The notes beneath the pieces are model-generated. The model was given only the letters and a program-made list of their open reading frames with translations. It did no database searches and was not told the origin of the DNA. Source: an uncultured Oscillospiraceae bacterium (GTDB lineage Bacteria > Bacillota > Clostridia > Oscillospirales > Oscillospiraceae). Taken from it: a DNA stretch of 17,912 bases. Within the stretch, counting starts at the first letter, position 1, and every line of letters starts with the position of its first letter. Location of the stretch: contig CAKTQM010000035.1 in assembly GCA_934597125.1 (NCBI GenBank), positions 1 to 17,912 on the forward strand, read 5' to 3'. Shown here piece by piece: positions 12,885-17,912 of the stretch. Position numbers and translations under genes: made by a program.

Positions 12885-13987
12885 TCAAGATTTTGCCTTA
12901 CTACCTGACCCAGATTGACGCCATTGAAAGCTGGCTGGACGACCAGGCAAAAAAAGGCCTGTTCCTGACAGACGTTCGCTCCCGCCTGACCATGGGCTTT
13001 GAAAAGGGCGAGCCTCGTCCGGTGCGCTACCGCATCGACGTGAAGCAGAATCCCGGCACCTATGGTGAGAAAGAGCGCGTCGCTGATTACAAAGAATTGG
13101 GCTGGGAATACGTCTGCGAGCTGGCCGGTGATCTGGACATCTACCGCTGCGATGATCCCACTGTGCCGGAGCTGAACACCGATGAGGAGACGCTCCATGA
13201 GGTGCTGGACAAAAAGCTGAAAAGCCAAACGATATGGAGTATTGTCAGTCTGTGCGCGATTCCTGTATGGCTCTACTGCATCTTTTTCCTCTATTACTGG
13301 AAGCATACAGGCATATATGCGCAATTGATAAGCGGAGACGCCTGGATATTTGTTCCTGCGGGAACCCTTGTGCTGTTCTGGACAATTACCGCGGTCACCT
13401 GTATCGTCAGTGCTGTGACCACCAGACGGCGGATACTTTTGAAGCGGGCGCAGCGCTCCCCTGCCGAGCTGCGGCGGGGGAAGATCCTTCAACTGACATC
13501 CTTCGCCCTTCCGCTGGCCGCTCTGGTACTGTGTCTCATTTTACGCGCGGTAATCGCAGACCCCGGCAATCCCGTCCCTGTGGATGAATTTCCGGTACCG
13601 ACGGCGGCGCAAGTGTTTTCCGATACATACGATCACTCTCTGGCAGTGGAATTTTCCGAATTGCTGTGTAACCATAGCTACCTGAGGCAAAAGGGGCCAA
13701 ATATCACCGATCCCGAAACGGGATCTTCCTACAGCAGTTGGTTCTACGACGCGGATGTGTACCAAATCGCATGGCAGTGGGTCGCCGACGGCTATACGCG
13801 GGAGCGTGCGCAGCTATTTGAGCTACAGGAGATCACCGTCCCCGGCTGGGAACACGCCTGGTACAGCGCAAATAGCGCCGTATGGGGCGGTCAAACGCTG
13901 CTGCTGCAAAATGGCAAAGAAGTCTGGGAGATCAGCTGCGATCGGGAGGAAAGCCTGCTGGATGCTCTGGATAAGTTTGCCCGCTAA
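12881..13987 (+). CDS. DUF2812 membrane protein
   Basis: The 368-residue protein has an N-terminal cytoplasmic DUF2812 domain (about 1-100): MIKILPYYLTQIDAIESWL, then YRIDVKQNPG and YKELGWEYVCELAGDLDIYR. Three hydrophobic segments follow at about 118-140, 153-179 and 203-225. A C-terminal domain of about 140 residues, perhaps outside the membrane, lacks a recognised family. AGGAGGAG precedes the ATG at 12881, which overlaps the padR stop. The function is unknown. The conserved pairing with a PadR repressor suggests a stress-response role in the envelope or as a co-regulator. The C-terminal part has slightly lower GC than its neighbours, but nothing abrupt. Confidence 0.9.
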   Translation: MIKILPYYLTQIDAIESWLDDQAKKGLFLTDVRSRLTMGFEKGEPRPVRYRIDVKQNPGTYGEKERVADYKELGWEYVCELAGDLDIYRCDDPTVPELNTDEETLHEVLDKKLKSQTIWSIVSLCAIPVWLYCIFFLYYWKHTGIYAQLISGDAWIFVPAGTLVLFWTITAVTCIVSAVTTRRRILLKRAQRSPAELRRGKILQLTSFALPLAALVLCLILRAVIADPGNPVPVDEFPVPTAAQVFSDTYDHSLAVEFSELLCNHSYLRQKGPNITDPETGSSYSSWFYDADVYQIAWQWVADGYTRERAQLFELQEITVPGWEHAWYSANSAVWGGQTLLLQNGKEVWEISCDREESLLDALDKFAR

Positions 13988-14043
13988 CGAAGGAAAGGCG
14001 CGGCCGATATAAGCAGCACACCGCCGAAATCACCACATAACAA

Positions 14044-14080
14044 ACGACCCCCGTACAGTATTTTACTGTACGGGGGTCGT
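14044..14080. terminator. Shared bidirectional terminator, DUF2812 / rodA
   Basis: Bases 14044-14060 and 14064-14080 are perfect 17-base inverted repeats around TTT. On the minus strand the stem is followed by TTTGTT, fitting rodA. On the plus strand it is followed by ACTTT, fitting the end of the padR operon less well. Confidence 0.85.
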
Positions 14081-14095
14081 ACTTTACAGTCCTTG

Positions 14096-15250
14096 TCACC
14101 GCAGCCAATCCGGTCGGGATCGGCTTTGTACGCCGGAGACCAGCCCCATGGCGGCGAACAGCGTCACAATGGAGGAACCGCCATAGCTGAAAAACGGCAG
14201 CGTCAGGCCGATGACCGGCATCACAAACAGGCACATGCCCACATTGGCCAGCACCTGGAACAGCAGCATGCCCACCACGCCCACACAGATATAGCCGTCC
14301 AGCTTACTGTGGGCATTACGAGCCACATAGATGCACCGCAGTATGATGGCCGCCAGCAGCACCAGCGCCGCCAGACAACCGATCATCCCCAGCTCCTCGC
14401 CAATGACCGAGAAAATAAAGTCCGTGTGTCGGTTGGGCAGGCTGGAGCTATCCTTGCTCTGGGTCTGAACGCCGTGGAACAGGCCCATGCCCGTCAGCTT
14501 GCCGCCGCCCAGAGTCATCAGACTGCGGGTTTGGTGCCAGCCGACATTCAACGGCTCATAGCTATGATCAAAAACCACGATGAAGCGATCCTTCATGTAA
14601 TCCTTGATCACATCCTCCTCCCACAAAATGTAGAAGGCAAGTGCCGCGCAGATGCCGCCGGCAACAAACCATCGGGTCGCCACCCCCGCCACAAAGCACA
14701 TGCAGATGAAAATGAAGACAAACACCAATCCGCTGCCCATGTCGGCGGAGATGGCGTAATACAGTCCGAAAAACAGCAGCAGATGCGCCCCCAGAAACAG
14801 CACATCCGGCACTTTTTTCAACGTGCGGTTCTCCTGCAGCCATACCAGCTGCCAGGCCAGCACGATGATGAACGTCAGTTTCACCACCTCGGAGGGCTGC
14901 ACCATCACCGGCAGCAGCGGGAACTTCAGCCACGCCAGATTGCCCGTGTCATCCGCGCGGCCCAAAGGCGTTTTCAGCAGCAGGATAAAGCCAATGCCGA
15001 ACAGCGTCAGCCACAGCCAGCCCTTCTTCCGCATCAGCTCGCCAATATCTACCATGGACAGTAGGAAAAACAACACAACGCCGATCAGCGCACCGAAGGT
15101 CTGCACCCATACCAGGCGCAGCGTTTCCATATAGCGGGTGGCGGAATAGATCATCAAAATACCGTAGGCTGTCGCGGTATAGCAAAGCGCCAGCAGAACA
15201 AGATCCGTCTGCCGCAATGTATCCCGTATAAAATCCCGCACTCGCTGCAT
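14096..15250 (-). CDS. rodA: SEDS peptidoglycan glycosyltransferase, RodA/FtsW type
   Basis: The 384-residue polytopic membrane protein belongs to the SEDS family that polymerises lipid II with a partner class B PBP. N-terminal TDLVLLALCYTATAYGILMIYSATRY, then LPVMVQPSEVVKLTFIIVLAWQL, PNRHTDFIFSVIGEELG (an external-loop motif with a conserved Asp considered essential in the family) and GLTLPFFSYGGSSIV are all hallmarks. About ten hydrophobic segments fit. The ATG at 15250 has GGAGGAA eight bases upstream; the longer frame runs antisense into tsaE. RodA is favoured over FtsW or SpoVE by overall length and wording of motifs, with moderate certainty. No PBP is in the window. Confidence 0.9.
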   Translation of the reverse strand: MQRVRDFIRDTLRQTDLVLLALCYTATAYGILMIYSATRYMETLRLVWVQTFGALIGVVLFFLLSMVDIGELMRKKGWLWLTLFGIGFILLLKTPLGRADDTGNLAWLKFPLLPVMVQPSEVVKLTFIIVLAWQLVWLQENRTLKKVPDVLFLGAHLLLFFGLYYAISADMGSGLVFVFIFICMCFVAGVATRWFVAGGICAALAFYILWEEDVIKDYMKDRFIVVFDHSYEPLNVGWHQTRSLMTLGGGKLTGMGLFHGVQTQSKDSSSLPNRHTDFIFSVIGEELGMIGCLAALVLLAAIILRCIYVARNAHSKLDGYICVGVVGMLLFQVLANVGMCLFVMPVIGLTLPFFSYGGSSIVTLFAAMGLVSGVQSRSRPDWLR

Positions 15251-15309
15251 GAATGGTTCCTCCGTGGTATCTGTCCGGGACGCATAACATCCCAGAATAA
15301 GCTTTCTAC

Positions 15310-15338
15310 ATTGTACCACAATACTTTTTCCCTGTAAA
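15310..15338 (-). promoter_or_regulatory. Promoter of rodA
   Basis: On the minus strand TTTACA (15338-15333) and TACAAT (15315-15310) are separated by 17 bases, leaving a leader of about 50 bases before the rodA ATG. Confidence 0.7.
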
Positions 15339-15372
15339 CCTGTCCTCCCCTCTTTTCTTTTTGAACTTTTTG

Positions 15373-15381
15373 TGTTAGAAT
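15373..15381 (+). promoter_or_regulatory. Putative extended -10 promoter for tsaE-tsaB-upp
   Basis: TGTTAGAAT matches an extended -10 (TGn plus TAGAAT). The -35 region is only T-rich, so strength is uncertain. It lies about 60 bases upstream of tsaE and back to back with the rodA promoter. Confidence 0.45.
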
Positions 15382-15442
15382 ACAAAGGATTATGATGAAA
15401 CTGGTGAAATAGGGCCGTTTCGTTTCCGAAAGGACGTTGATC

Positions 15443-15868
15443 ATGCAATATATTTCCCACAGCGTGTCTGATACCGAAGCATTGGGGCAGAAGCTGGCCC
15501 AACAGCTGCGGCCCAATACCGTGGTGGCCTGCCGCGGCGGGCTGGGCATGGGCAAAACCGCGCTGACCCGCGGCATTGCTCTGGGGCTTGGCTACGCTGG
15601 CCGCGTCACCTCCCCCACCTTCACCATTGTCAACGAATACCTTGGCAAAACGCCCGTCTTCCATTTTGACATGTACCGCCTGGACAGCAGCGACGCGCTG
15701 TTCGACATCGGCTGGGAGGATTATCTGGAGCGCGGCGGCGTATGCGTGGTGGAGTGGAGCGAAAACGTGGCGGACGCTCTGCCGGAGGACGCCGTTGTGG
15801 TCAGCTTCACCCGCGGCAAAACGGATAACGAGCGGATCATCACCATTGAAGGAGGCGGCATCGCATGA
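15443..15868 (+). CDS. tsaE: tRNA t6A biosynthesis ATPase TsaE
   Basis: This 141-residue protein is the ATPase of the TsaB-TsaD-TsaE complex that installs threonylcarbamoyl on A37 of ANN-decoding tRNAs. Walker A is GGLGMGKT (32-39). Switch-like VTSPTFTIVNEY (about 55-66), HFDMYRL (about 74-80) and VVEWSE (about 102-107) are all family hallmarks. The ATG at 15443 has AAAGGA eight bases upstream; an in-frame TTG two codons earlier is less likely. The stop overlaps the tsaB start as ATGA. Length is normal. Confidence 0.96.
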   Translation: MQYISHSVSDTEALGQKLAQQLRPNTVVACRGGLGMGKTALTRGIALGLGYAGRVTSPTFTIVNEYLGKTPVFHFDMYRLDSSDALFDIGWEDYLERGGVCVVEWSENVADALPEDAVVVSFTRGKTDNERIITIEGGGIA

Positions 15869-16584
15869 AGATATTGGCTTTGGAGACCTCAGCCAAGGCG
15901 GTGTCGGTGGCTGTGGTAGAAGATGGCGTCGTGCTGGCCGCCGCCTATCAAAATATCGGGCTGACCCACAGCGTCACCCTGATGCCGCTGATGGACAACA
16001 TGCTGCATAACGCTGGCCTGGCGGCGGCGGACATGAGTCTGATCGCCGTAGCGGCCGGCCCCGGCAGCTTCACCGGCCTGCGGATCGGCGTATCCGCCGC
16101 CAAAGGGCTTGCCTGGGCGCTGGAACTCCCCTGCTGCGGCGTATCCACGCTGGAAGCCATGGCGGAAAATGCCCGCATGTTTGAAGGCACGGTCATCTGC
16201 GCCATGGACGCGCGGCGTCAGCAGATCTACAACGCAGTGTTCGACTGCCGCGGCGGTGTACTGACACGCCGCTGCGAAGATCGCGCCGTGGCGCTGGAAA
16301 CCCTGGCCGACGAACTGAAAAACGATACCCAGCCCAAGATCGTGGTAGGTGACGGCGCCAAGCTGTGTGATGCATATTTGAGCACACAAGGCATTTCCTG
16401 CCGTATAGCGCCGCCCGACAGCCAGTATCAAAAAGCCGTCGGTGTTGCTCTGTCGGCAGAACGTCTGGCACAGAAAGGGCAGACTGTGACAGCGCAGGCA
16501 CTGCGTCCGACGTACCTGCGGCTCTCTCAGGCGGAGCGCGAGCGGTTAGCCAAGGGGCTGCCCATTACTTTGGAGGATCAATAA
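15865..16584 (+). CDS. tsaB: tRNA t6A biosynthesis protein TsaB
   Basis: The 239-residue ASKHA-fold protein is the non-catalytic partner of Tsa[22 protein letters not shown] at the N-terminus and [25 protein letters not shown] (about 62-86) are diagnostic. [13 protein letters not shown] follows in the second half. It overlaps tsaE by four bases and has GAAGGAGG upstream. In many Firmicutes the next genes are rimI and tsaD; here upp follows after 23 bases, so tsaD must lie elsewhere. Confidence 0.96.
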   Translation: MKILALETSAKAVSVAVVEDGVVLAAAYQNIGLTHSVTLMPLMDNMLHNAGLAAADMSLIAVAAGPGSFTGLRIGVSAAKGLAWALELPCCGVSTLEAMAENARMFEGTVICAMDARRQQIYNAVFDCRGGVLTRRCEDRAVALETLADELKNDTQPKIVVGDGAKLCDAYLSTQGISCRIAPPDSQYQKAVGVALSAERLAQKGQTVTAQALRPTYLRLSQAERERLAKGLPITLEDQ

Positions 16585-16607
16585 TTTTATATACGGAGGA
16601 TAAGATC

Positions 16608-17249
16608 ATGAACGAAAAGTTCCCCACTCTGCACATCGTAAGCCATCCCCTGGTGCAGCACAAGCTGACGGTGATGCGCGATAAGAACACCAGCGTCAAA
16701 GATTTCCGCACACTGGTGGGTGAGATCGCCATGCTGCTGACCTATGAGGCCACCCGCGACCTGCCCACCACCCTCAAAACCATCGAGACACCCCTGTGTA
16801 CCTGTGAAATGCCTGTGCTGGCCGGTAAGAAAATGGCCATCGTTCCCATCCTCCGTGCAGGTCTGGGTTTTGAGGACGGCATCCTCAACCTGATCCCCTC
16901 CGCCCGCGTGGCGCATATCGGTATGTACCGCGACGAGGAAACGCTGGAGCCCCACTTCTATTTTCTGAAATACCCCAAGGATATCGCCGAGCGCGACGTG
17001 CTGATCGTCGATCCCATGCTGGCCACCGGCGGCAGCGCGGATATGGCCATCACCAAGATGAAGGAGCTGGGCTGCAAAAACATCAAGCTGATGATTCTGG
17101 TGGCCGCTCCCGAGGGCGTGCAGTTTATCTATGACCGCCACCCCGATGTGGAGATCTACTGTGCCGCGCTGGATGATCACCTGAACGAAAACGGCTATAT
17201 CGTGCCCGGTTTGGGCGACGCGGGTGACCGAATTTTCGGCACAAAGTAA
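16608..17249 (+). CDS. upp: Uracil phosphoribosyltransferase
   Basis: The 213-residue enzyme makes UMP from uracil and PRPP in the pyrimidine salvage pathway. The type I PRPP-binding segment [14 protein letters not shown] (about 131-144) is complete. Other Upp marks are [32 protein letters not shown] and the C-terminal [13 protein letters not shown] that binds uracil. The ATG at 16608 has CGGAGGA upstream. It is probably the third gene of the tsaE-tsaB transcript. No uracil permease or PyrR site is seen nearby. Confidence 0.97.
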   Translation: MNEKFPTLHIVSHPLVQHKLTVMRDKNTSVKDFRTLVGEIAMLLTYEATRDLPTTLKTIETPLCTCEMPVLAGKKMAIVPILRAGLGFEDGILNLIPSARVAHIGMYRDEETLEPHFYFLKYPKDIAERDVLIVDPMLATGGSADMAITKMKELGCKNIKLMILVAAPEGVQFIYDRHPDVEIYCAALDDHLNENGYIVPGLGDAGDRIFGTK

Positions 17250-17258
17250 AAATACCCC

Positions 17259-17287
17259 TTTACAGTTTCGGCCGATGGGCGTATAAT
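17259..17287 (+). promoter_or_regulatory. Promoter of ireB
   Basis: TTTACA (17259-17264) and TATAAT (17282-17287) are separated by 17 bases, beginning ten bases after the upp stop. The leader is about 65 bases. Confidence 0.8.
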
Positions 17288-17360
17288 TAACATAGAAATT
17301 CTATCATCCGATGCTATGTGCTTCAGGCCATTGCAGTTGGTAAAGAAAGGCGGTGCCTCA

Positions 17361-17606
17361 ATGGACGATTATACCAGAAAATTCAACGCAGCTGAGGATC
17401 GGGACGAACAGATCCACCATGTGCTGACCTCGGTGTATGAGGCGCTGAAAGAAAAAGGATACGATCCGGTCAACCAGATCGTGGGTTATATTCTGTCGGA
17501 AGACCCCACCTACATCACCAATCATAACGGCGCCCGCACGCTGATCTGTAAGATCGACCGCGATGAGCTTTTGCAGATCCTTGTCAAGCGGTATCTGGAT
17601 ATCTGA
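17361..17606 (+). CDS. ireB: IreB family regulatory phosphoprotein (UPF0297)
   Basis: The 81-residue protein is a full-length IreB/UPF0297 (DUF965) member. The whole chain matches: [34 protein letters not shown] and then [15 protein letters not shown]. In Enterococcus IreB is a substrate of the PASTA kinase IreK and modulates cell-envelope stress and cephalosporin resistance; here Thr5 is the N-terminal candidate phosphosite, by inference. The ATG at 17361 fits the family start, although the ribosome site (AAAGGCGG) is rather distant. It is often linked to alaS and ruvX in other Firmicutes, but here it stands alone between its promoter and a strong terminator. Confidence 0.94.
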   Translation: MDDYTRKFNAAEDRDEQIHHVLTSVYEALKEKGYDPVNQIVGYILSEDPTYITNHNGARTLICKIDRDELLQILVKRYLDI

Positions 17607-17620
17607 CAAAGACTTGATAT

Positions 17621-17658
17621 AAAATTGAGGGAAATCAAATGATTTCCCTCAATTTTTT
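17621..17658 (+). terminator. Terminator after ireB
   Basis: Bases 17621-17636 and 17641-17656 form a perfect 16-bp stem around AAAT, followed by T-run TTTTTT spanning the end of the stem and beyond (17653-17658). The A-run on the other side makes it potentially bidirectional. Confidence 0.9.
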
Positions 17659-17826
17659 GTCTATTTCTGTCACTTTTCTTCGGATATCTAAGATTTGATG
17701 TGGGATTGGGGGAAGGATGCGTGGTCGTTCCATAAGTGAATGATTGTGTTTTCAGCATAAAAAAAAGAAAGACTGCATTTTCAAAGTTATGTGCTACAAA
17801 GCACGCACCTCCTGTTGTAGAATTTT
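17659..17826. other. Noncoding, AT-richer intergenic stretch
   Basis: No credible gene is seen between the ireB terminator and the transposase fragment. It holds an A-run (about 17758-17766), a short hairpin GTGCT...AGCAC (17791-17804), and the start of a palindrome TGTAGAA-TT-TTCTACA (17816-17831) that extends into the fragment. The composition is visibly less GC-rich than the rest of the window, fitting decayed mobile DNA. Confidence 0.5.
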
Positions 17827-17912
17827 CTACACATAGAATTTGTCCACGACAATGGTTGCACGGGGCAGGCATTCTTGTATATAACTACGGTATCCGCAGG
17901 CCATGTCCATTG
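17827..17912 (-). pseudogene. ISL3-like transposase fragment, truncated by window edge
   Basis: Read on the minus strand from the window end, the frame gives MDMACGYRSYIQECLPRA then TIVVDKFYV and a TAG stop at 17829-17827. The spacing of MDM...Y...I.....P.A.IV.DKF.V fits the part of ISL3 family transposases that carries the first two catalytic Asp residues. After the stop the same frame continues KILQQEVRAL, reminiscent of the following helix, to a second stop (17796-17794). No further transposase sequence follows, so the element is broken on its 3' side. The 5' part lies outside the window. Confidence 0.65.

Noticed and set aside
14093..15064. 323-codon plus-strand frame opposite rodA
   Set aside because: Its translation is dominated by Gln, His and Arg, the usual mirror of a membrane-protein gene. 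No family is recognisable and no promoter or ribosome site is seen.
15251..15664. N-terminal extension of the rodA frame by 138 codons
   Set aside because: It runs antisense through tsaE and the divergent promoters. The ATG at 15250 has a good ribosome site and matches the family start.
17522..17872. 116-codon minus-strand frame at the right end
   Set aside because: It crosses the ireB terminator and the ireB coding region on the wrong strand and shows no family similarity. The transposase similarity lies in a different minus-strand frame.

Overview
The window reads as a chromosomal segment of an anaerobic, fairly GC-rich clostridium, most likely Oscillospirales/Ruminococcaceae-like. The reasons are strong AGGAGG-type ribosome binding sites, near-consensus sigma-A promoters with 17-base spacers, and typical Firmicutes families: TrmK, IreB, PadR with DUF2812, a glycine-riboswitch AGCS symporter, and TsaE/TsaB. 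This placement is an inference from gene content; no rRNA or tRNA is present. Genes are densely packed. Most lie on the minus strand up to about 12.2 kb; the right side is mostly plus.

Layout, left to right. (1) 1-208: noncoding, three hairpins. (2) 209-2421, minus: trmK, nif3-like and yebC, tightly spaced and with a TTGA overlap between trmK and nif3. (3) 2434-2691: a perfect 36-base palindrome and a small DUF1858 redox protein. (4) 2771-4066: an imidazolonepropionase/prolidase-like amidohydrolase. (5) 4148-6791: a MoxR-type AAA+ ATPase and a VWA/MIDAS protein, a NorQ/NorD-like (CbbQ/CbbO-like) chaperone pair without an adjacent client. (6) 6922-8341: divergent GNAT acetyltransferase and short-chain dehydrogenase, both with clear promoters. 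(7) 8348-9315: a two-gene operon of a Cys-rich DUF2148 protein and a MarR regulator. It is driven by a consensus promoter whose -10 is embedded in a 37-base composite palindrome, and is probably autorepressed. (8) 9398-10640: an MBL-fold hydrolase followed by a frameshifted DUF4180 gene. (9) 10780-12459: an AGCS sodium:amino-acid symporter behind a singlet glycine riboswitch. Its alternative pairings can be read from the sequence and predict a glycine OFF switch. (10) 12497-13987: PadR regulator and membrane DUF2812 protein with two copies of a PadR-like operator. (11) 14096-15250: a RodA/FtsW glycosyltransferase, divergent from tsaE-tsaB-upp (15443-17249). (12) 17361-17606: ireB. (13) 17659-17912: AT-richer noncoding DNA running into a decayed ISL3-like transposase fragment cut by the window edge.

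How the parts fit. The window mixes housekeeping functions (tRNA m1A22 and t6A modification, translation factor YebC, uracil salvage, peptidoglycan synthesis, IreB signalling) with small self-regulated accessory operons. The most notable regulation is the DUF2148-MarR composite operator, the glycine OFF switch and the PadR double operator. The most notable broken item is DUF4180. No defence island, CRISPR array, prophage or secondary-metabolite cluster is visible. The best candidates for something poorly described are the DUF2148-MarR redox-looking operon and the client-less MoxR-VWA pair with a non-canonical Walker A.
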